Under the pieces are notes generated by a model. It was not told where the DNA came from. It saw nothing but the letters and a program-made list of their open reading frames with translations, and did not search any database. A DNA stretch of 64,000 nt from Candidatus Woesearchaeota archaeon (GTDB lineage Archaea; Nanobdellota; Nanobdellia; Woesearchaeales; WJKR01): the NCBI GenBank assembly GCA_016927245.1, contig JAFGNA010000017.1, forward strand, positions 1 to 64,000, given 5' to 3'. This document shows positions 1 through 6,669 of the stretch, one piece after another. Position 1 is the stretch's first letter; each line of letters opens with the position of its first letter. The translations under genes and the position numbers were made by a program.

Positions 1-218
1 GATTCCTTGAGCCGCTGCCCGTCGGTCTTGCACTTGAGACCTGGGTCGATGACGCCTAGGCGGACGTCCATGAGGCCGCCGTCGACCGGGTATCCTTCCT
101 TGTCGTAGAGTTCAGGCGTGACGATCTTCGCCTTTGCGAAGTCCTTGATCATCTTCGGCGACATCAGCGCGAATTCTATGCGGTTGACGCGGCTGTACAC
201 GAGTTTCTCGTTGTCCAT
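1..218 (-). CDS. rpoA1: RNA polymerase subunit A' (RpoA1), N-terminal fragment
   Basis: This is the first 72 or so codons of the largest-subunit half A' of archaeal RNA polymerase; the gene runs off the left window edge. The reverse strand from the ATG at 218 reads MDNEKLVYSRVNRIEFALMS and continues with IDPGLKCKTDG, the usual A' N-terminus that leads into the clamp zinc region. It lies 21 bp downstream of rpoB1 on the same strand, as expected in an rpoH-B''-B'-A' operon. It is missing from the ORF track only because it is truncated. Confidence 0.9.
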   Translation of the reverse strand, partial: MDNEKLVYSRVNRIEFALMSPKMIKDFAKAKIVTPELYDKEGYPVDGGLMDVRLGVIDPGLKCKTDGQRLKE

Positions 219-239
219 TGTGATTCTTCACCTTGTTCC

Positions 240-2048
240 TCAGAACTTCCTGCTCACCACCATTTTCGGGTATACGCCGAGGCTCATGAACTCGTCGAGC
301 ATGAGCTTGAACGCGTAGCTGATCTCGACGTTCTGGAGCTCTTCCTCGTCGCCGAGCAGGGAGCTGGTGGCCTTGCCTCCTTTCTTGGCGTCGTAGTAGC
401 CTATCAGCCCTGACTTCTCGCCGATGGGCACGATGGTCTTGTCAGAGTCAAATCGCTCCTTGAGCAGCAGGGAGGCGCCGTGGGCGACGAACGTGTCCTT
501 CTCCATCTCCCCCAGGCGGAGGCCTCCTTCCTTCGCTCGACCTTCTGTGGGTTGCCGGGTGAGGAGCTGTATGGGGCCGCGCGCTCGGCTGTGTATCTTG
601 TTCGCGACCATGTGCTTGAGCTTGAGGTAGTACATGTTGCCGATGAATACTTGGACGTCGTAGCGCTCGCCGGTGATGCCGTTGTACAGCGTCTCCGCGC
701 CGTTGTCCTGGAATCCGAGCCTTTGCAGCTCTGCGCGGATGTCGACCTCTTTCTCCGCGTCGAACAGCGTGGCGTCGACGTTCCTCCCGGCGAGGGCTCC
801 TGTCTTGCCTGCGAGCAACTCGAGGAGGTGCGAGACGGTCATCCTGCTGGGTATGCCGTGAGTGCCGAAGATGATGTCTGGCTTCATACCCGTTGCGGAG
901 AAGGGCACGTCTGCTTCTGGGGCGACGTAGCTGATGACGCCTTTCTGGCCGTGCCTGCTGGTGAACTTGTCTCCTATCTCTGGTATGCGTTGTTCGCGGA
1001 GCCTGGCTTGGACGAGCTTGTTGCCTTCGGCGTTCTCTGTCAGGAAGATGAAGTCGACGATGCCTTTTTCGCCGTGCTTGAGGCTCATGCTGCTCTCTCG
1101 TCGTTGGTTGCTTGTGAGGTTGTACTCGTCGGCGCTGCTGAGGAACCGCGGCGGGCTTGTCTTGCCGATGATGACGTCGTCCTCTTTCACCACTGCTTCG
1201 GGGAATATGATGCCGTCGTCCTCGAGGAACCGGTAGTCATGCTCTGATCGGTATCCCTTGACCTCTTTGTCAGGGATGGTGATCTCGTCGATGAGCCCGC
1301 CGCTGTAGCGGAGCTCTTCGCTGATGACCGGTCGGAAGTAGGTGCTCCTCGCGAGTCCTCGCTGGATTGATCCTTGGTTGATGATGATGGCGTCCTCCAT
1401 GTTGTAGCCTTTGTAGGACATCACGGCGACGATGACGTTCTGTCCTGATGGGTGCTTTTCAAACTCGGAGACGTAGTGCATCGCGCTGCTCACGATGGGG
1501 AATTGCGGGTGGTGCAGGACTGAGACGTCCATGTCCGTGCGGACCATGTAGTTCGCGATGTACAGGCCGAGGGATTGCTTCTGGTTCTTGCTTCCTTGGT
1601 TCATGCGCACGCCGTGGTTGTAGTTGCCGAACGGTACGAGGCTGGTGCACAGCCCGACGAGGTCTATCGGGCTGATCTCGAGGTGTGTGTGCTCCTGCGT
1701 GAGGTCTTCTTCCTGGATGGCGACGAACGCTGATTCCTCCTCTGTTGCGTCGAGGTATTCGATGATGCCTTGTTTGATGAGGTCTGACCATCCTATCTCG
1801 TTCTTCTTGAGTTGCTCGACGTGCTTGTCCGTGAGGAGTGGTTTGCCGTCCTTGACGACGATGAGCGGCCTGATGCTTCTTCCTTTGGCTGTTTCGACTG
1901 TGACGCGCCCTCGTTCCTCGTCGTGGAGGATGTTGGCGCTCACCGGCAGCTTGCCGAGCCTTCGCTGGTCGATGAATTTCTTGGTGAAGTCAGCGGGTTC
2001 TTTGACCGTGCCGACGAATTTCCCATCCACGAAAACGTCCGTTGCCAT
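240..2048 (-). CDS. rpoB1: RNA polymerase subunit B' (C-terminal half of split B)
   Basis: This 602-residue protein is the C-terminal half of the catalytic second-largest subunit. Motifs visible include the SYKGYNMEDAIIIN block, the GEKGIVD and KFTSRHGQKG blocks (hybrid-binding and active-site region), and the C-terminal KLKHMV..K.H.RARGP segment that contacts A'. Splitting B into B'' and B' is typical of euryarchaeal and DPANN polymerases. The start is 1 bp after the rpoB2 stop, so the two halves are probably co-translated. Length is normal for the family. Confidence 0.96.
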   Translation of the reverse strand: MATDVFVDGKFVGTVKEPADFTKKFIDQRRLGKLPVSANILHDEERGRVTVETAKGRSIRPLIVVKDGKPLLTDKHVEQLKKNEIGWSDLIKQGIIEYLDATEEESAFVAIQEEDLTQEHTHLEISPIDLVGLCTSLVPFGNYNHGVRMNQGSKNQKQSLGLYIANYMVRTDMDVSVLHHPQFPIVSSAMHYVSEFEKHPSGQNVIVAVMSYKGYNMEDAIIINQGSIQRGLARSTYFRPVISEELRYSGGLIDEITIPDKEVKGYRSEHDYRFLEDDGIIFPEAVVKEDDVIIGKTSPPRFLSSADEYNLTSNQRRESSMSLKHGEKGIVDFIFLTENAEGNKLVQARLREQRIPEIGDKFTSRHGQKGVISYVAPEADVPFSATGMKPDIIFGTHGIPSRMTVSHLLELLAGKTGALAGRNVDATLFDAEKEVDIRAELQRLGFQDNGAETLYNGITGERYDVQVFIGNMYYLKLKHMVANKIHSRARGPIQLLTRQPTEGRAKEGGLRLGEMEKDTFVAHGASLLLKERFDSDKTIVPIGEKSGLIGYYDAKKGGKATSSLLGDEEELQNVEISYAFKLMLDEFMSLGVYPKMVVSRKF

Positions 2049-2049
2049 G

Positions 2050-3540
2050 TTACTTGTTCACCTCCAGGCCGAGGTGCTTCATCGTTTTCATGAAGTCTTC
2101 CTCATCGATGCGCGGGCTGATGTCTGCGAGCAGGGCGAGGTTCTTTCGTAGCCCGATGTTGCTGCCCTCAGGGGTCTCTGTCATGCATAGCCTTCCCATG
2201 TGGGTGCTGTGCAGCGCTCTGGCTTCGAAGTTCTCCTGCGACGCGGAGAGCGGGCTGATGACTCGTTGCAGGTGGCTCAGGGTTTGGAGGAAGTTGAGCC
2301 GTTCTATCCGTTGCGAGACTCCTTTTCGCCCGCCGACCCAGCTCCCGGTCGCCATGCTGCTGTAGATCCTTTGCGTCAATAGTTTCTCTCGTATGATGAC
2401 TTTTATCGAGGGGAACTTTCCTCGCTTGACGATGCGTTGGAAGTTGTAGAGGAGGTCTCCTATCAGGACTTTGAGGTTGACTTTGAAGAGGTCTCCCATG
2501 AGGTCTCCTGAGTACTTGATGCGCTTGTTCGCGTAGTGGTCCTTGTCGTCTACTGGGAACTTTCCCGCTGTGGTGAGGAGGTAGTCCTTGGCGTACTTGC
2601 ACAGGTTCACGGCCTTGAACTTCCTGACTTCTTCGTCGATGCCTAGGTGTGGGAGGAGGTACTTGTCGATGATGTCTGTGACCCGCTCTATCCTGATGTC
2701 CCTGCTCTGTGTGATGCCTATCTTCTTGGCGACGTAGTCAAGGGCGTCCTCCTCGTTCTTGAGGTCGATGAACTCGTACAGGTTGATGAACACCTCGCTG
2801 TTCTCTCCGAGGTCGATGGCTTTCATGATGTCTTCGTCCTTGGTCATGCCGAGCGCCTTGATGACTGCGATGAGCGGTATGCGCTTGACCCGTGTGAAGC
2901 TGAGGTAGATGATGCCGTCCTTGAGCTTCTCGAACTGGTGGGGTATCTTGTAGCTTCCTCGTTCTGAGAACACCTTGCCCACGTACGGGCTGATGCCTGT
3001 GCTGGCCTTCTCGACCATGAGCTTGTTGCTGGCCAGGTCCTCTATCTTGACGATGGCCTTCTCGGTGCCGTTGATGATGAAGTACCCTCCTGGGTCGTCT
3101 GGGTCCTCGCCGTGCTTGATGAGGTCTTCCTTGCCGAGCTTGTGGAGGTGGCAGTGCTTGCTCTTGACCATGATGGGGATGGTGCCTATTTGGGTCTTGA
3201 AGCTCTCTCGTTGCACGCCGTTGATGTGCGCTGAGACCTCTATGTAGATAGGGGCTGAGTATGATATCTTTCGGAGGCGTGCCTCGATGGGGTAGATGGG
3301 TCGCTTGCTGCCGTCGGCCTCGGTGATTTCCGGCTTGTGCACGCTTATCTTGTCGAAGCGTATCTTGAACTCCTCGACGTTCGGCGGGATGATGGTGGGC
3401 TCGATTTCCTTGTTCTCCTCGATGATGTCCTGAAGATCATGCTCGATGAAGTAGTTGAAGCTTTCCAGGTCTGCTTCGACGAATGATTTCTCGTCGAAGT
3501 ATTTCTGTATGAGCAGCTTGTGCTTATTCATTGATGACAC
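2050..3540 (-). CDS. rpoB2: RNA polymerase subunit B'' (N-terminal half of split B)
   Basis: This 496-residue protein is the N-terminal half of subunit B, covering the protrusion and lobe. It carries the GGYFIINGTEKAIVKIEDLA block and ends with LCMTETPEGSNIGLRKNLAL, the classic fork region just before the split. Two in-frame ATGs (3540 and 3531) are possible starts; either overlaps the end of rpoH (by 17 or 8 bp), which suggests translational coupling. It is transcribed with rpoH, rpoB1 and rpoA1. Confidence 0.96.
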   Translation of the reverse strand: MSSMNKHKLLIQKYFDEKSFVEADLESFNYFIEHDLQDIIEENKEIEPTIIPPNVEEFKIRFDKISVHKPEITEADGSKRPIYPIEARLRKISYSAPIYIEVSAHINGVQRESFKTQIGTIPIMVKSKHCHLHKLGKEDLIKHGEDPDDPGGYFIINGTEKAIVKIEDLASNKLMVEKASTGISPYVGKVFSERGSYKIPHQFEKLKDGIIYLSFTRVKRIPLIAVIKALGMTKDEDIMKAIDLGENSEVFINLYEFIDLKNEEDALDYVAKKIGITQSRDIRIERVTDIIDKYLLPHLGIDEEVRKFKAVNLCKYAKDYLLTTAGKFPVDDKDHYANKRIKYSGDLMGDLFKVNLKVLIGDLLYNFQRIVKRGKFPSIKVIIREKLLTQRIYSSMATGSWVGGRKGVSQRIERLNFLQTLSHLQRVISPLSASQENFEARALHSTHMGRLCMTETPEGSNIGLRKNLALLADISPRIDEEDFMKTMKHLGLEVNK

Positions 3541-3766
3541 CTCTGTAGAAGACGGACGCGCCTGCGGTGGTGCTCTTGCGCTCGATCTTGATGACGTCGT
3601 TCTCCTTGGCGTCGAGGTGCGCGATGGCCGGGTCGTTCTTGAAGATTTTCGGCAGCTCTCTGATGGTGATGTTATAGGTCTGGAAGAGCGCTTCTTTCTC
3701 CTTGTCGGAGATCTTCTCGTGCTGCGGGATGAGAACGTGGGTGAGCGGCTCGTGCTTGCTTGCCAT
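3524..3766 (-). CDS. rpoH: RNA polymerase subunit H
   Basis: This 80-residue protein matches archaeal RpoH/Rpb5 C-terminal domain in length and sequence, with HVLIPQHEKIS at the start and NDPAIAHLDAKENDVIKIER towards the end. The ORF-track version begins inside tRNA-Lys; the MASKHEPLTH start at 3766 is chosen because it leaves the tRNA intact and gives the family length. It is the first gene of the RNA polymerase operon and overlaps rpoB2. Confidence 0.95.
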   Translation of the reverse strand: MASKHEPLTHVLIPQHEKISDKEKEALFQTYNITIRELPKIFKNDPAIAHLDAKENDVIKIERKSTTAGASVFYRGVINE

Positions 3767-3807
3767 CTGTGTTGTCCTCCTTCTGGGTCGGCGGGTGGTT
3801 GTGGGTC

Positions 3808-3908
3808 TGGGCCGGACGGGGTTCGAACCCGCGACCACCTGATTAAAAGTCAGGTGCTCTACTGCCCAGACGGCTGCGGGGCCGTCTTCCAAGCTGAGCT
3901 ACCGGCCC
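3808..3908 (-). tRNA. tRNA-Lys (UUU) with a 27-nt D-loop intron
   Basis: Acceptor GGGCCGG/CCGGCCC, anticodon arm CCTGA-CTTTTAA-TCAGG (anticodon TTT) and the T-arm are all intact. The D-arm is interrupted by 27 nt (3862-3888). Removing it restores the canonical GCTCAGCTTGGTAGAGC. The junctions fit a bulge-helix-bulge: outer helix is the D-stem, central helix GCTT/GGGC with two G-U pairs, 3-nt bulges GGA and AGT, and an intron hairpin AGACGGC/GCCGTCT. There is no anticodon intron. The isotype is certain; the splicing is inferred from structure. Confidence 0.93.
3862..3888 (-). other. Noncanonical D-loop intron of tRNA-Lys
   Basis: This 27-nt insertion folds as a 7-bp hairpin with a CCCGCA loop and sits between G19 and the T before A21 in the tRNA. 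Both presumed cut sites fall between the second and third bases of 3-nt bulges, as the archaeal splicing endonuclease requires. Confidence 0.8.
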
Positions 3909-3917
3909 TCACTGGTA

Positions 3918-3990
3918 CGCCCTGGCCGGGATTTGAACCCGGGTCGAAGCCTCGACAGGGCTTCATGATAGGCCACTACACTACCAGGGC
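3918..3990 (-). tRNA. tRNA-Asp (GUC)
   Basis: Acceptor GCCCTGG/CCAGGGC, anticodon arm AAGCC-CTGTCGA-GGCTT with anticodon GTC, T-arm CCCGG-GTTCAAAT-CCCGG, discriminator G. It has no intron. It lies 9 bp upstream of tRNA-Lys on the same strand, so the two are probably co-transcribed. Confidence 0.95.
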
Positions 3991-4271
3991 ACCTGACAGG
4001 GCATAGCGCTCTCTAACCTTTGATTTCGCGGGTTTGAGAACATTACGCTTCGACCATGGATGACGGCACCGATTGCTGCTCTTGACGATTGGTCTGCGTG
4101 AACAACAGTCTGTTTATAAAGGTTGTGGTCGGAGAACTAGCTAGGAAAAACTAGGTCGTGAGGGCGGCACGTTTGCGCCGCTCAAAGAGATTAGTATAAC
4201 TCTGGAAATACGTCTATATATAACTTTGTGTGTCTCGGTTTTGTATATTCAAGGAATAGAGAAAAATATTG
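3991..4271. other. Intergenic region without a recognisable gene
   Basis: About 280 bp. It holds a TATA-like element (GTTTATAAAG, near 4110), a short CTAG-A5-CTAG inverted repeat near 4145, and a small GCGGC/GCCGC hairpin near 4165. I see no convincing ORF. A partial C/D-box look-alike near 4055-4110 lacks a proper D box. Confidence 0.5.
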
Positions 4272-4737
4272 CTACTCTCGACACAAACCGTGACAGAGAG
4301 ATTTGTTGGCGGTGAATCGTTTCATGTACTCTTGGCGTTCTTCTTGCGAGATTGGTTGGTTCGTCTTCCAGGCTTCTTCAACGAGGGCGACGAGATCTTT
4401 GTTTTCACCTGTTACCATGATGGTGATAGTTCCATCTGTTGACACATCTCTGAGGTAATGAGCTTCTAATCTTGCTTTGAGGATTACTTCCTGATTATCT
4501 TTGTTGTAGCGTGAGTATTTGTTCCCGGCCGTGTGCGAATCCTCCAATGCGCCCATCACACATTTCCATGTAGATATTCTTTCCTTCCTCGTCCTCAACA
4601 GAGAAAGCGTAGTCTTGGGCGTATTGATGCACAGTCTTAATGACTGCGTCATACTTGCCCAGCGCAACATCTTCATCAGGATTATCGTTCCCTCTCCCAT
4701 TCCCGAATCTAAGTCTTAGTTCACGTTTTTGATTCAC
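4272..4737 (-). pseudogene. Unknown protein interrupted by a +1 frameshift
   Basis: Two overlapping minus-strand ORFs make one protein of about 155 residues. The first starts at a GTG (4737) about 25 bp after a TATA-like ATTATAT and contains KNIYMEMCDGRIGGFAHG; its frame then runs out. The natural continuation, KDNQEVILKARLEAHYLRD to the stop at 4272, is in the +1 frame. Total length is 466 nt, or 155 codons plus one extra base; deleting one A in CAAATAC (around 4521) joins them as ...HGREQ-YSRYNKD.... I do not recognise the family. It may be a recent frameshift, a sequencing error or programmed shifting. Confidence 0.6.
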
Positions 4738-4794
4738 TATCCTTGAGGGGAATAACTTGGCGCATATAATAATTGCTTTAGAGATAGAAAAGAA

Positions 4795-4919
4795 TCCCCC
4801 CTCCCAGATTCGAACCGGGGACCTCTCGGTAACGGCTGGTCACCAATCATCCACTGGCACGCGCCGTTGTCTTGGTGAACGTCTACAGCCGAGCGCTCTA
4901 GCCGCTGAGCTAAGGGGGG
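4795..4919 (-). tRNA. tRNA-Tyr (GUA) with a 52-nt anticodon-loop intron
   Basis: Acceptor CCCCCCT/AGGGGGG; the C1-G72 pair is the archaeal/eukaryal tyrosine identity element. Anticodon arm CTCGG-CTGTAG|A-CCGAG with anticodon GTA. A 52-nt intron (4831-4882) interrupts positions 37/38 and contains the internal helix TCACCAA/TTGGTGA. Removing it leaves a 72-nt tRNA plus discriminator A. Confidence 0.93.
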
Positions 4920-4975
4920 TTTTCTGCGCTGATGAACAAAGAACTGTTTATAAAAGTTTGGTCTTCCTGAGAGGC

Positions 4976-6397
4976 TCACTGGACGATAACGCTCGGCCCG
5001 CTCATCGTCACTCGTTCATGGCCGCGGCTCTCAAACTTTACCTTGGTCTCCGGCAGGCTCATCCGCCCGATGATCTTCAGCTTGCTCTTGATCTTGTACG
5101 AGATGATGCGCTCCTCGTACGGCTCGAGGCCGTCAATCTCCCAGCGCGCGATGGTGCCCCTTTTCTCAGATTTCGTCACCTTGGTGGGTTGCAGGGTGCC
5201 GAGGTGGGCGTGGCTCAGCAGTTCGGCGATGTGCGGGACGCGGTCGATGACCTTGAGCTTGCTCACCGCGTGGCGGCTCCTGTTCTTGATGAAGATGCGC
5301 ACCTTCATCTCGCTCATCCCTTCCTTGTCGGACATCGTGACCTGCGCTTCCTTGAGCGCGATGATAGGGCTGCGGAACCGGTAGTACGCGATGATGATGA
5401 GGATGATGAGAATGATAAGGATGATGAGCGGCCAGTAGTTCTTGGTCAGCGTGATCTCCACTGCTTCCCCTGGCTGGACGGTGACGTCCCAGGTGATGCT
5501 CCTGCCGCGCTCGTCCTTGGTGACCGTTCCTTGCGGGTCTGCGCTCATGAAAGCGTCCTCGAGCAGCCCTACCGCATAGCTAGGGGTCGTGGTGAGCTGC
5601 TTGTTCCCGTTGTTGGCGAGGATGATGACCTCTACCTTCTTGATGCCGAGGAATCCTTTGTGGCGGATTTCCCGGTTCATGGAGAGGTCTGGGTAGCCGA
5701 TGACCTCGTAGGAGGAGTGGTCTTCTGCGATGACGCCGTGCTGCGCCGTGCTGACCGTGACGCCGAGGTCATGCCATCCAGGTGCCTCGTCATCGTCGAG
5801 GTCGTAGTAGAATGACTTCCTGAACGTGTATTGCGGGCCTCCTTTGAGTGAGGTGGTGAACTCCTCGCTGAACAGGTCGCTGGTGACGGTGATGGTGAGC
5901 TCGTCGTACACCCGCGGGTTGTTGTTCCTGAGGAAGACCGCCACTTCGTAGGGCTGGCGCGGGTCTGCTTGCTCGGTCGCGGTCACTTGGAGGTCGATGT
6001 TCGGGGCGTAGCCGCTCTTGATGAACAGGTCGAGCGAGACGGAGAGGAACACTTCCTCCTTGATGACCTCGCCACTCCTCATCCCGATGAACTCCAAGGG
6101 GATGATGTGGTTGTGGAGCCCGACGGTGGAGCGCGGCGTGATGGTGAGGTCGAACGCGGTCGTGGTGTTGCCTTTGAGGTTGACCGCTTGCGGCGTGAGA
6201 ATCCAGCTCGAGGCGTCCGCGCGGATGTTCACGACTTCTCCTTGGCCATCGCTCGTGATGGTGACCTCGTACGTGGCGCTCTCCAAGGGGAGGACGGTGT
6301 TGTTGATAGCCTTGATGTCCACCTCGAACGCGGTGGCCGTCGCCGAGAACGCTATGATGAACAGGATGCCAATGCCTATGATTAGTCGTTTGTGCAT
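4976..6397 (-). CDS. Membrane-anchored surface protein with NEW3/CARDB-like beta domains
   Basis: About 473 residues. It has a signal peptide (KRLIIGIGILFIIAFSATAT), an extracellular part rich in beta-strand repeats of the kind seen in NEW3 or CARDB domains (for example NTTTAFDLTITPRSTVG), one transmembrane helix near residue 325 (PLIILIILIILIIIAYY), and a C-terminal cytoplasmic region of about 130 residues that again looks like a beta sandwich. The ATG at 6397 is chosen over the GTG at 6409 because AAGGTGGTG lies just ahead of it. It is likely an envelope protein; the exact role is unknown. Confidence 0.75.
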   Translation of the reverse strand: MHKRLIIGIGILFIIAFSATATAFEVDIKAINNTVLPLESATYEVTITSDGQGEVVNIRADASSWILTPQAVNLKGNTTTAFDLTITPRSTVGLHNHIIPLEFIGMRSGEVIKEEVFLSVSLDLFIKSGYAPNIDLQVTATEQADPRQPYEVAVFLRNNNPRVYDELTITVTSDLFSEEFTTSLKGGPQYTFRKSFYYDLDDDEAPGWHDLGVTVSTAQHGVIAEDHSSYEVIGYPDLSMNREIRHKGFLGIKKVEVIILANNGNKQLTTTPSYAVGLLEDAFMSADPQGTVTKDERGRSITWDVTVQPGEAVEITLTKNYWPLIILIILIILIIIAYYRFRSPIIALKEAQVTMSDKEGMSEMKVRIFIKNRSRHAVSKLKVIDRVPHIAELLSHAHLGTLQPTKVTKSEKRGTIARWEIDGLEPYEERIISYKIKSKLKIIGRMSLPETKVKFESRGHERVTMSGPSVIVQ

Positions 6398-6461
6398 GCT
6401 CCACACCACCTTAATGGTTCTTACTCGACGGTGATATTTAAATTTTGTGTATTCTGGCGTC

Positions 6462-6582
6462 TGGGGCTACGGGGATTTGAACCCCGGTTACCAGCTGTCC
6501 GCATCACAGAATGTCGCTAGTAGTGGCAGCGGCTTCTCTGCGAACCCCGAGCTGGAGTGATACCAAGCTACACTATAGCCCC
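6462..6582 (-). tRNA. tRNA-Pro (GGG) with a 48-nt intron, unusual C33
   Basis: Acceptor GGGGCTA/TAGCCCC, T-arm CGGGG-TTCAAAT-CCCCG and an anticodon stem CCAGC/GCTGG. A 48-nt insertion (6497-6544) sits at 37/38, leaving a 72-nt tRNA. The loop reads T-C-GGG-G-A, so the anticodon is GGG but position 33 is C instead of the near-universal U. The intron's GTTCGCA can pair with TGCGGAC at its far end. An alternative register (CGG with U33) fits the stems less well, so the isotype is likely but the anticodon is less sure. Confidence 0.75.
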
Positions 6583-6669
6583 TTTGCTGCTCGGCGCAAC
6601 CAACACCGGTTTAAATACGTTGCTGTTCGTCCTGCCGGGCCGTCGTCGCGCCTGCTCGCCGCGGCGGGC

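Noticed and set aside
480-1247. 255-aa plus-strand ORF opposite rpoB1
   Set aside because: Shadow of the strongly supported rpoB1 reading frame; composition reflects the opposite strand.
4050-4115. Possible C/D-box sRNA (ATGGATGACG...)
   Set aside because: C-like boxes are imperfect and no proper CTGA D box is found at the right distance.
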